Below are positions 33,978 through 43,428 of a DNA stretch of 64,000 nucleotides, in pieces. The notes under the pieces were generated by a model. That model did no database searches and was not told where the DNA came from. It saw only the letters and a list, made by a program, of their open reading frames with translations. Every line of letters starts with the position of its first letter. Position 1 is the stretch's first letter. Where the stretch lies: positions 29,105,558 to 29,169,557 of the forward strand of contig CM064485.1 in assembly GCA_032716605.1 (NCBI GenBank), read 5' to 3'. The stretch comes from Paralithodes platypus (taxonomy: Eukaryota > Arthropoda > Malacostraca > Decapoda > Lithodidae). The position numbers and the translations under genes are program-made.

Positions 33978-34151
33978 GCGTCGGGGTAGATACTCTTGCT
34001 GTGGCGCCACCTACCCTCCCACGATACTAAAAATTTACGCGCGGCATTCGAAAGCACGCACGCAAGCAATGGGCGTTCAAGAGCCCTTTCGGGTTGCGCG
34101 GGCAGAGTTTGTTATGGGCGTTCAAGAGCCCTTCCGGGTCTGAAGGGTTAA

Positions 34152-35581
34152 CATAACTATGTCTTATTTGGACTTTTTGTAATCTTTGAATAATTTCTAA
34201 TGTGATGGAATTGAAAAATATAATATCCTTCCAGCACATTGATAAATAATAAATAAGATAGGCTTATCAACATCATCACAGTAACGGGGTCGGAGTTGAG
34301 GCTTGGGACAGGGAGGGGAGGGATTAGGCCTACAGCGCGGGGATATATATATATATACCCGGTATATATACTGTATATATTTTTTTTTTCTTTTTTTCTC
34401 CCATGGGAAATTTATCATATTAATGACAAATACGACCCTTATAGTTAGCGGGGGTTTACTGTATATCATTTATTAATTATAACAATTTATTATGAATTTT
34501 ATTTGGTGTTTACAAACATTATAGGGGTATATGCCTGATGGTTCGGACCTAACCTAATTAATCCCATATAACTAATAGTTCACGCAACGAAAATTTGCCC
34601 CGGATGTAGATGGCATCGGACGTCCCGTCGGACACTGTCGGAACGATGACGGAAATGTCCGAAATACGGAAGTACATGTCCGAGAGGCCGTAGCCAGTCC
34701 GGCTAGTACAGGTTTCCGACCTCTAGAGGTCCGTCCGAGATGGCGAGGGTTTACTGTACTATACAAATATGAAAATAGACGTTATCGAATTATTATATTA
34801 CGGTACCTCCTCATCTATTTATCATAGGAACTTTTAGTTTAGTTATCAATAAAGTATCGTTGGTAACAATTACATTGCAAGATAATTCATGAATGAGTGA
34901 AATAGATATTTTTGAAACATAGGCTATCGTTACGCATATAAATCTCAGAATACCATAAATACCGGTACCAAAATGCAGGATTCGTGGCAACACTGGTTTG
35001 CCTTCCTCTAATCATATAAAAGCTTGCCTTTCTGATACTGTGATACAACACCGAATATGGTTCCAAAATATCCTTGTATCGTATGTAGGCTACTGTATAG
35101 TAGGCCTAGGCCTACAAAGGGAGCCTGGCTGTCAGTTACGATGTTTGCGATCGTTTGTGTCACACAATACTTTCTATATAATATGTAATATTTTGAAAGT
35201 GGATATTAGGCTATTATATAATGCGAGCAAATTGGGTTTGTGATCGAACTGGCTATGGACAAACTGGTTTGTGATCGAAATGACTCTTAATTTAAGCAAT
35301 GATGTCAATAAAAGCATGATCGACAGATCGAGTATTAGGCATGCAAGACAAGGCATTAATAATTATATCTTTGTTTACTTCCACATTCTATTTGTAATCA
35401 AGTACTGTAATTAGGCCTATGACTGTTTAACGTGTTCTGTTGAAAAAGCAAAAATTACATTTAATGTTTTTGGGGTTCGAAGTGTCTCAACTAATGGGGG
35501 ACGAAGTGTCTGACTCTTGGGCCTCGAAATGTCAGGGGTACGAAATGTCCGGGGTTCGAAATGTCTGGTGACTCCGGTTCC
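34152..35581. other. Outer layers of nest 2 right of piggyBac
   Basis: 34152-34461 is the right part of Tigger 2 with the duplicated host block; 34464-34756 is Tigger 1; 34759-35581 is the remainder of the outermost element. 34339-34390 is an AT/T-rich low-complexity patch. No coding evidence. Confidence 0.5.
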
Positions 35582-35689
35582 CCTAGTATTAGCCTATGGG
35601 TGGGGGCTGCGGCGGCTGCCGCCCCCACTGTTTGACATCAACTTACGTGTTTACACGACGTACGCCCGGTAACACAAGTTACACAACTC

Positions 35690-35875
35690 ATTCCAGACAT
35701 TGCTATAGAAAACACAGAGAATTATATCTCATACGTGATCGACAGATCACTTTTTTAGTAACAGTGGTGGAGAACTGGAATGACCTGCCTGAAGAAGTGA
35801 TTAGTGTGAACAGTGTGCTAAAATTTGAAAAAAGCACTAGATAAAGCTTGGGGTGACCAAGAGCTCAAGTTTAGC
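35690..35875 (+). pseudogene. LINE C-terminal fragment
   Basis: Reads HRELYLIRDRQITFLVTVVE, NWNDLPEEVISVNSVLKFEK, then after one extra A LDKAWGDQELKF. This is the extreme C-terminus of a CR1/jockey-type ORF2. It abuts the palindromic satellite at 35880. Confidence 0.65.
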
Positions 35876-35879
35876 CGAC

Positions 35880-37140
35880 TGAAAACAGTTACTTGTTACT
35901 TGTTACTTATTCCAATAGGTAACAGTTATTTATTCGAATAAGTAACAGAGTCCTGAAAACAGTTACTTGTTACTTATTCCAATAAGAAACAGTTACTTAT
36001 TCGAATAAGTAAGAGTACTGAAAAGTTACTTGTTACTTATTCCAATAAGAAACAGTTACTTATTCGAATAAGTAACAAAGTATTAAAAACAGTTACTTGT
36101 TACTTATTCTAATAGGAAACAGTTACTTATTCAAATAAGTAAGAGTCCTGAAAACAGTTACTTGTTACTTATTCCAATAAGTAAGTTACTTATTAAAATA
36201 AGTAACAGAGTATTGAAAATAGTTACTTGTTACTTGTTCCAATAGGTAACAGTTACTTATTCGATTAAGTAACAGTCCTGAAAATAGTTACTTGTTACTT
36301 ATTCGAATAAGTAACAGAGTCTTGAAAACAGTTACTTGTTACTTATTCCAATAGGTAACAGTTATTTATTCAAATAAAAGTCCTGAAAACAGTTACTTGT
36401 TACTTATTCCAATAAGTAACAGTTACTTATTCGAATAAGTAACAAAGTATTGAAAACGGTTACTTGTTACTTATTCCAATAGATAACAGATACTTATTCA
36501 AATAAGTAACAGTCCTGAAAACAGTTACTTATTCCAATAAGTAACTGTTACTTATTCAAATAAGTAACAGAGTATTGAAAATAGTTACTTGTTACTTATT
36601 CGAATAAGTAAGTCTTGAAAACAGTTACTTGTTAATTATTCCAATAGGTAATAGTTACTTAATTGAATAAGTAACAAAGTATTGAAAACAGTTACTTGTT
36701 ACTTATTCCAATAGGTAACAGTTACTTATTCGAATAAGTAAGAGTATTGAAAATAGTTACTTGTTACTTATTCCAATAGGTAACAGTTACTTACAGTCCT
36801 GAAAATAGTTACTTGTTACTTATTCAAATAAGTAAGTCTTGAAATCAGTTACTTATTACTTATTCCAATAGGTAACAGTTACTTATTCGAATAAGTAAGA
36901 GTCCTGAAAACAGTTACTTGTTACTTGTTACTTATTCCAATAAGTAACAGTTACTTATTCGAATAAGTAACAAAGTATTGAAAACAGTTACTTGTTACTT
37001 ACTCCAATACGTAACAGTTACTTATTCGAATAAGTATAAGACTCCTGAAAACAGTTACTTGATACTTATTCCAATAAGTAACAGTTACTTATTCGAATAA
37101 GTAACAGAGTATTGAAAATAGTTACTTGTTACTTGTTACT
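35880..37140 (+). repeat. Palindromic TTACTTATTC satellite, left part
   Basis: About 18-20 units of 60-70 bp: GTTACTTGTTACTTATTCCA, ATAGGTAACAG, then the 20-bp palindrome TTACTTATTCGAATAAGTAA, then a CAGAGTATTGAAAACA spacer. Alternate units differ at TATTGAAAA versus TCCTGAAAA. The array is interrupted at 37141 by S1 and continues at 39229. Confidence 0.95.
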
Positions 37141-37212
37141 GTTGTTGTTGTTGTTGTTGTTCCCCAGGCTGTCTGGCCGAACAGCCCCAAGGTCTCGAGC
37201 AAGGCCAAGGCC

Positions 37213-38699
37213 TCAAAAGTGTAATAGTAAATATATACAAAGGAAAAGGGGATGCGCTAGATAGAGGAAATTATAGGGGCCTGAAAATGCTTGACCAAAT
37301 CATGAAGGTCTGTGAGAGAGTCCTTGAGGGTTTGATCAGGCAAAGCATCTCTATTGATGATATGCAGTTTGGTTTTATGCCAGGACGTGGTACAACCGAT
37401 GCTATCTTCATAGTCAGGCAGATACAGGAAAGATACTTACTAAAAGGCAGGGATCTTTACTTTGTGTTTGTGGACCTGGAGAAGGCCTTTGATAGGGTAC
37501 CTAGAGATGTTGTACAGTGGGCTATGAGGAAACTTGGTGTGGAAGAGTGGCTGGTGCGTGTGATAATGAAGATGTATGAGGATTCGCGAAGTTCGGTGAG
37601 GGTGAAGGGTGTACTGAGTGATGAGTTCGCAGTCCGTGTTGGAGTCCATCAGGGTTCAGTGTTAAGCCCCCTCCTCTTTATTATGGTCTTGGAGGCGCTG
37701 TCTAGAATTTTTAGAGGCGGACTCCCGTTGGAACTGTTTTATGCAGACGATTTAGTCCTAATAGCTGACAGTATGCAGGATGCTGAGGCCAAATTCAGAG
37801 AGTGGAGAGAGGGCATGGCGAGCAAGGGTTTAAGAGTCAATATTAACAAAACCAAAGTTATGCATTGTAGTTTGAGACGAGGCAATGTGGAAAAGAGCGG
37901 TGCATACCCATGTGGAGTGTGTGGAAAGGGAGTGGGCGTTAACTCAATTCAATGTAGCATCTGTCGATGTTGGGTACACCATGGGAGTAAGCGCTGTAGT
38001 AGAATAAAGGGGCCCCTGCCGAAGGATAAGTCAGAAATAGAGAAATTTGAGTGCGTAGTGTGCAAAGGCGAGCTTGTGTTAAGTGATGATCCTGTGGCTG
38101 TGAATTTTGGAAATGAGTCTTTGGAGCTGGTGAACAAGTTTTGTTACCTAGGAGATACCATCTCTGCCGGTGGTGGGGCTGAGGCTGCCACTGTTGCTAG
38201 AATTAGGTGTGGCTGGGGGAAGTTCAGAGAATTGATGCCAATCCTGACCATGAAAAGAATGCCTCTCCCCCTGAAGGGAAAGGTGTATGCCTCATGTGTT
38301 AGAAGTGCAATGACGTATGCCTCAGAAACATGGGCCGTTAAAGTAGAGGATGTCAACAGAATGGAGCGTAATGAGATGAGAATGGTGAGATGGATGTGTG
38401 GGGCCAGGCTACAGGATAGAATAACAAATGTTGAGCTGAGGAGACATTTAGGTATAAAGAGTATTAGCGAGGTGATGCGTACAAGTAGACTGGGATGGTA
38501 TGGACATGTGGAGAGAATGGATGAACAAAATTGGGTGAAAAAATGCAGGTCTGTGATTGTGGAGGGAGCTGCACCAAGGGGTGGACCGAGGAAGACCTGG
38601 GATCGGACTATACGCGCCGATCTCAAATCCAAGAACTTGACAAGTGAAGCAGCCCTTAACAGGGTTGCCTGGAATGCCGCCATTAGGACAAGAGACTGA
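37213..38699 (+). CDS. LINE-Z RT and C-terminus with embedded zinc finger, intact but 5'-truncated
   Basis: Open from SVIVNIYKGKGDALDRGNYR to the stop at 38697-38699. Numbering from the first Met (37287): RT block QFGFMPGRGTTDAIF (27-41), VDLEKAFDRVP (62-72), VHQGSVLSPLLF (120-131) and catalytic YADD (152-155). A Cys/His finger lies at 209-260 (CGVC, CSIC, WVHHG, KRC, FECVVC) between the RT palm/thumb and the C-terminal domain (YASETWAVKVEDVNRMERNE, RLGWYGHVERMDEQNWVKK). The RT and C-terminus resemble RTE-type elements; a PHD-like finger at this position is unusual to my knowledge. No frameshift, so this is one of the youngest insertions. Confidence 0.85.
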
Positions 38700-38754
38700 A
38701 ACTGCACTTATGTGTGGAACACTCAGTCTTAAAATTTTATGTATGTATGTATGT
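37213..38754 (+). mobile_element. 5'-truncated LINE-Z inserted in S1
   Basis: 1542 bp flanked by AAGGCC (37207-37212, 38755-38760), ending in a (TATG)n tail. Removing it rejoins CAAGGCC and ATAAACGAGCGCCCCCAC of S1. The terminal 80 bp recur as a tiny insertion in element B at 45414-45497. Confidence 0.85.
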
Positions 38755-39228
38755 AAGGCCATAAACGAGCGCCCCCACAAAATCCTCCCTGCTTACCACT
38801 AACAAAGCCCGGGTGACCGAAGCCACTCCAAGGCAGGGAGCTGAGGAGGGTGCGGAAACGCCCGGGAAACCAAAGCCCCACCCAAGGCCCTGTGCCCCTC
38901 AGCAATTATGAAGGGAAAGTTGAGGGGTAAGGGAAAAATGTGACGCTTTGGCTCCCAATCTGCCAACTTCTAGGTTGGCAGTAGGGAGGTCAATCCACGG
39001 AAAAGACGCCGCCACTTGAGATCTAGAAGATATATAAGTAAAAGGAACTGTCAGAGTAAGCTATGGGTATGGCAGAGATCGCTCAGTTCTCACTCGGATA
39101 GACCAGCCCATCACCACATGACGAGAACCCAATCCTCTCAGCATCAGCTAGGAAAGGCCCTAGAAAGCCGCCTTTGGCGGGGGGATAGCTCCCCTATTTC
39201 AACTCCTTTCGGGGTTGGGCACCCGCCC

Positions 39229-39360
39229 GTTACTTGTTACTTATTCCAATAGTTAACAGAGTATTGAAAATAGTTACTTGTTACTTATTCGAATAAGTAA
39301 CAGTTACTTATTCGAATAAGTAACAGAGTATTGAAAATAGTTATTTGTTACTTGTTACTT
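39229..39360 (+). repeat. Palindromic TTACTTATTC satellite, right part
   Basis: Continuation of the 35880 array after S1, with two TTACTTATTCGAATAAGTAA palindromes; ends at 39360. Confidence 0.95.
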
Positions 39361-39476
39361 AGGTAAATTTCTATAATTGCACCTACACGAGCTAAAAAAT
39401 ATATTATTGTATTTAACAGGAAGGTACAAGGTAAGTGATGTGGTATAGGTGGCAATATGCGGAAATGGATTATAAG
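39361..39476 (+). repeat. Fold-back element, left arm
   Basis: TTAACAGGAAGGTACAAGGT, AAGTGATGTGGTATAGG and TGGCAATATGCGGAAATGG are matched inverted at 40105-40150 plus 51156-51175. 39361-39417 also matches, inverted, 63352-63402 next to the other satellite array. Confidence 0.8.
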
Positions 39477-39552
39477 GGCATTCCGCCCCTCTGACAAAAG
39501 TCTATCAATCTAGATGTGACACGGATTTTACATTGTTTCAGAGAGACATTAA

Positions 39553-40031
39553 CCCTTGGTTCCCGGAAGGGCTCTTGAACGGCCATAAAAAAGCATACCA
39601 GAGCTGCCCGGAAGGGCTCTTTAACGCCCAGTGGTTGAAAGCCTGTGAGCTTGGTGTGCGAGGCGTCGGTCCGACGCATGTAAACAACAGCCGGCTGGAC
39701 CGACGCCCCGCATCTCCGGCCACAAGAAGGAGAGCGTCGCTTGTTCGTGTGTGCCTGTATGTTGTTGTTAAGTATCGAAAAGTAGTGTAAAGTGGCTGTT
39801 TTTGCCATAAAGTTATCTCCAATGAAATCATCATCACAACTGAATCAGTTGACTTAGAGAGCTCTACTTAACGCCATTCTACAGGTAAGAAACACATCTA
39901 CGCTTGGGGATGCGCGGGAATGCGGAAGCAGTCAGAATAACAAAGATACGGTAGCCTAGGCTAGACGGTTTTCGGCCAAAACTCCCGGTTTTCGGGGAAT
40001 ATATATATAATACATAGCCGGGGCTGGAGGG
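39553..40031 (+). mobile_element. piggyBac-type MITE (P-MITE copy 2)
   Basis: TTAA at 39549-39552 and 40032-40035. The left end CCCTTGGTTCCCGGAAGGGC and right end GCCGGGGCTGGAGGG match copies 1, 3 and 4. It lies in the loop of the fold-back element. Confidence 0.85.
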
Positions 40032-40104
40032 TTAACCTAACCTAACATAAACCTAACAACCTTACCTAACCTAGCCTAATGTAAGGGGGTAAGGGGGGGG
40101 GGGG

Positions 40105-40150
40105 GCTTATAATCCATATCCGCATATTGCCACCTATACCACATCACTTA
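40105..40150 (-). repeat. Fold-back element, right arm (outer part continues at 51156)
   Basis: CTTATAATCCATATCCGCAT ... CACATCACTTA is the reverse complement of 39430-39476. The arm is cut at TA (40149-40150) by a mariner-like element and resumes TACCTCATCATACCTTCCTG at 51156. Confidence 0.8.
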
Positions 40151-40707
40151 CCGTAAAGTGGGGTAACTTCGTACTGCGGTGATAACTTCGGACATCGGCG
40201 ATAATAAGTAATTAGACATTGTCATTATATAATGGAAACGCGTTTTATTTTTATTTTTTTGTGGGGCCCGTTTAGAGAAATGGCAAAGGAAGAGCATGTA
40301 AAAGTCCTAGGAAACTGACATACTAAAAAAATATTATATATATGACGAACATATGTACATTTTTCGCTACCCTGCCAAACTTCTATCGCCCTGAAGAAAT
40401 TTGTTTGTATGAATGATATTGTGACTGATATAATTTTGTAGTAACATTACCAGAGACAACATCCACCAAAGGAAATTTGTTACACTTGTATAACGCTCTA
40501 GCTAGAACACTATCATTTAGCCGATTGTGTTTAAAAAAAAAAAATTGCTAACTTCGGACATGGAACAAAACAATCGTGTTATTATTTGCCCTATGAAAAT
40601 CATTCATAATACTTGTCCATCATTAACATGGTGGTAAAAGATCAAATAATCATTCTCTGAGTCCAAAAACCCATAAAAATATGATAATATGCTAACTGAT
40701 TTATGTA

Positions 40708-41007
40708 TTTAGTAGTAGCCTCTACGTTCCAACGTAGAGCTATATACTTATCGTATAATTTTGCTCCGCTCTAGAGCGGGCAATTATCGAAATCACTAGC
40801 GCGATAAAACGATAACATCTAGAGTAGCACCTTACTCTCTCTACTAGGTACGTTGTACATACTTTGGAGGCCACTATTTGAAAAGGAAAATAAGAAAATA
40901 TTGATGAGAAAGAAGAGAAAATTACAGGATTTTAGGCCATCCTCTCTGGCTCCTTCAGCCGTCTTCACGGATCCACCCCACTACCCGACAGGGTTTATTG
41001 GGCATTC
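40708..41007 (+). repeat. Element B left inverted terminal repeat
   Basis: TTTAGTAGTAGCCTCTACGT start and CCGCTCTAGAGCGG at about 40766. Inverse of 49556-49830, apart from its first 34 bp, which appear at 49399. Confidence 0.9.
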
Positions 41008-42189
41008 CTTTTCGCGCTACTCAAGCCTCCACACACGCTGTTTTCTATGCGCCCGATTTTTGTGCTTCTACTCCTGTCGCCTACCCTTTGGGTGAGTTGT
41101 GGGCCTTATTTATGGTACCTAAGGTTATTAGACAGATGATCTGTGATGTAGGCACGCTTCAAATGGGCTCTTAGGTGTGTTACTTTGAGTATGGCGTCGA
41201 AACTGGTTGGTCACGCTTCTGCGCATGCGTCGCCCTTCGGCGAGTGTTATTCTTTAGGTCTTTGCCTGTTTTTATCATCATTTTCACTTGCGGTGGCTTA
41301 GTTTTGTTTACCTGGTAGGTTCTATTACGCTTTGTGCTTATTTTCTGCTTTCATTGCGTGGTTTTTGCAAAAAGTTAGGCTAACTTGTGCACTTTCGGTT
41401 GTGATGAAGGGGGCATAGCCCCCCTTGCCTTGACGGGTTATTTTGGCCTTATGTTTTGCTTACCTTCACATGAATGTTTCGCATTGGAGTGTGCCCTGTG
41501 TTTTTGTTTTTATCTGCCACTCAACCAAGGCTAGGCCCCCTGTTAATAGCCTAACTTTTAGTTGGAGGGGGGCGCCAGGGCTAGGCCTCATGTTCCTAGC
41601 CTAACTTTTTGGAAGGGGGAGAAGGGACTTTTGGTAGACCGTCAATGTTGCCTCGTCGCTCTTGCTTGCCGTTCTATGGTTTTACTAAACCACCTTAGGC
41701 TCGCAGGGGTATGACGCTTTGGTTTTACTAAACCTTCTGTGGGGCACCCTTTTTTCGTCTGACGCTCGCTCCCGCGCTGTCTCTCCCTTATTTTGTTGGC
41801 GCTCCCCTAGGCCTTGAGTTCATGAGACACAGTCTTCCCCTTAATTGAACTCCCTCATCCTTTGAGGTCCCCGCGGCACGGTCTTCCCCTCCTTTTCGCT
41901 CTACGATGCCTTGAACTGTCGTCCCTTCCACCCTTTTTGGTGACGCGGGTCTCTGGGAAGGGCTCCGCGCCCGCTCCGCCCTGCAGCGTGGACAAATCCC
42001 GCTCCAGGTCGGTCCTTTGCTTCCGACATGTTCTCTTTTTTGGCTGCTGTGGTCGGGTCACTCTGGACCCGCTCCGCCCTAGGATGGTCCTATCCGTCTC
42101 TAGGTCGGTCCTCTGCATCGCACTGTTTTCTTTTTGCTCATGCAAGCTCCCCTGTCAGCTGTCCTGCTGTGCACTTGGGTTGAGCCTTT

Positions 42190-42800
42190 TGGTTGGTATT
42201 TACCTCCATCTCCCTTTCCGCTCGAGGGAGGACAAATCCGCTCTGGAGCGGACATCTCCGCTCTGGTGCAAGCATCTCCGCTCTGCAGCGATGTCTCTTC
42301 CGCTCTGGACAGGGCCCCCTTGGGCTCCTTCTTCACTTTGGCTTCTACACTGGGTCTCTCCTCCACCTGTTCCGCTCTGGAGCGGACACCAGTCCCGCTC
42401 CTGGTCGGTCCTAGGCCTTCCCTCCTGCTGCCCTAGCCCTCCTGTTTTCACCTGGGTCTACTCTACGATTGTTCCGCTCTGAAGCGGACGCCAGTCCCGC
42501 TCCTGGTCGGTCCTAGGCCTTCCCTCCTGCTGCCCTAGCCCTCCTGTTTTCACCTGGTTCTACTCTACGATTGTTCCGCTCTGGAGCGGGCGCCAGTCCT
42601 GCTCCAGGTCGGTCCTAGGCCTTGCCTTCTGATGCCCTGGCTCTCTTGTTCGCTGTGCGCATGCCTTTCTCCTTTGCCTAGACTGCCATTGTCGTGCATA
42701 CATGCCCCGCTCTGGAGCGGGAGGGTGTAGTCCGCTCTGGAGCGGGTCTGTCTGCTCCGCTCTGGAGCGGACTTTCCCGCTCTAGAGCGGACTTGCCCTC
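42190..42800 (+). repeat. Element B palindrome array 1
   Basis: CCGCTCTGGAGCGG near 42239, 42370, 42710 and 42731, CCGCTCTAGAGCGG near 42779, with a one-base variant CCGCTCTGAAGCGG at 42474. The three 102-bp tandem units of A are conserved. Confidence 0.85.
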
Positions 42801-43428
42801 TCGGCCCTGGCACTATTTTTTGGCCAATATTGCCTTGTTTGTACTTGGGGTTTGTCGGTTACTGTGTCTCATAACCTTCTCCTTTACATCAGGCTGTGTT
42901 CCCGCTCTGCACTGCTGGGTCCCTTGGCCTGCCATCTCCTCTTCGATCCCTTCACCCTCAGGTACCCTTTTCGGTTCTTCTCTGGCTGTCATGCTTTATT
43001 TCAGGGTGTTTGAACCTGCACCTTGGTCTTTTCTGACCTGGGTTTTTGGGGTTCTTCGGACTGTTGCTGCTTATGCTGTATGCTTGGCCCTCCCACATGG
43101 GGGGGTCCGTCTCCGTCCTTCTCCACATGGGGGGGGGGGGGTTTATTACTTTTATGTACCTATCATAATGCCTGGTATCTTTTGTGTGTTTTTTGCGCAT
43201 ACTGTCATACCTTCCTTCAATTTATGCATCTTCTTTCTCTGAGCTTCGTCTGGGACATCTTTCATTTCTCCCTTCGCTTACTGTGCGGATGTCGCTCCCT
43301 GCCTGCGCGCGCCATGGTTGTGCCCGTCCGGCTATGGGAGCTGGGCATCCTGAGTGCCCCGCCCATGCTGCGTGCAACTGCCGTGATGGCTTCCCCCCAG
43401 TCGGTGTGGCCCGTGTCTCGTCCACTTT

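Larger units (their letters stand above)
19625..34147 (-). mobile_element. piggyBac element with transposase, expanded by internal insertions
   Basis: Bounded by TTAA at 19621-19624 and 34148-34151. Ends: CCCTCCAGCCCCGGGCACTC at the left; reverse complement CCCTTCAGACCCGGAAGGGC then TCTTGAACGCCC at the right. It encodes a piggyBac transposase on the minus strand (31122-33977). About 1 kb of 177-bp tandem repeats, an S1 retroposon and the 9.7-kb element A lie between the transposase and the left end. Without element A and the S1 copy the element is about 4.4 kb. Confidence 0.85.
19100..34461. mobile_element. Tigger-like element 2, inside Tigger 1
   Basis: Left end CAGTAAACCCCTGCACAACG; right end, reverse complemented from 34461, CAGTAAACCCCCGCTAACTA. 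TA flanks both (19098-19099, 34462-34463). The TIR is short and similar to that of Tigger 1, so a related family inserted into it. No transposase seen in the roughly 840 bp that belong to it. Confidence 0.5.
18847..34756. mobile_element. Tigger-like element 1, split by later insertions
   Basis: Left TIR CAGCAAACCCTCGCTATCTC then GGAC; right TIR, reverse complemented from 34756, CAGTAAACCCTCGCCATCTC then GGAC. TA flanks both sides (18845-18846, 34757-34758). Subterminal TCCGGAGTCC and CGGACATGT phrases occur at both ends. The two ends lie 15.9 kb apart only because of Tigger 2, piggyBac and element A; without Tigger 2 about 550 bp remain. Confidence 0.6.
17686..35581. mobile_element. Possible Mutator-like TIR element enclosing nest 2
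   Basis: The left inner end has AGACACTTCGAACCCC then ACATTTCGTCCCCC. The right inner end read backwards has AGACATTTCGAACCCC, ACATTTCGTACCCC and AGACACTTCGTCCCCC. CCTAGTATTA flanks both sides (17676-17685 and 35582-35591), and the two flanks rejoin into the dispersed CCTAGTATTATGGGTGGGGG repeat. A 9-10-bp duplication suits Mutator-like elements, but no transposase was seen. Without the inner nest the element is about 3.4 kb. Confidence 0.4.
37141..39228 (-). mobile_element. S1 short retroposon in satellite, split by a LINE
   Basis: TSD GTTACTTGTTACT (37128-37140, 39229-39241) lies within the satellite. Minus orientation. Without the inner LINE (37213-38754 plus its 6-bp duplication) it is about 540 bp and near full length, ending GGTTGGGCACCCGCCC like the 23413 copy. 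Confidence 0.9.

Noticed and set aside
35880..39360. CRISPR-like array
   Set aside because: Units are near-identical throughout with no unique spacers, in a eukaryotic genome; it is a satellite.
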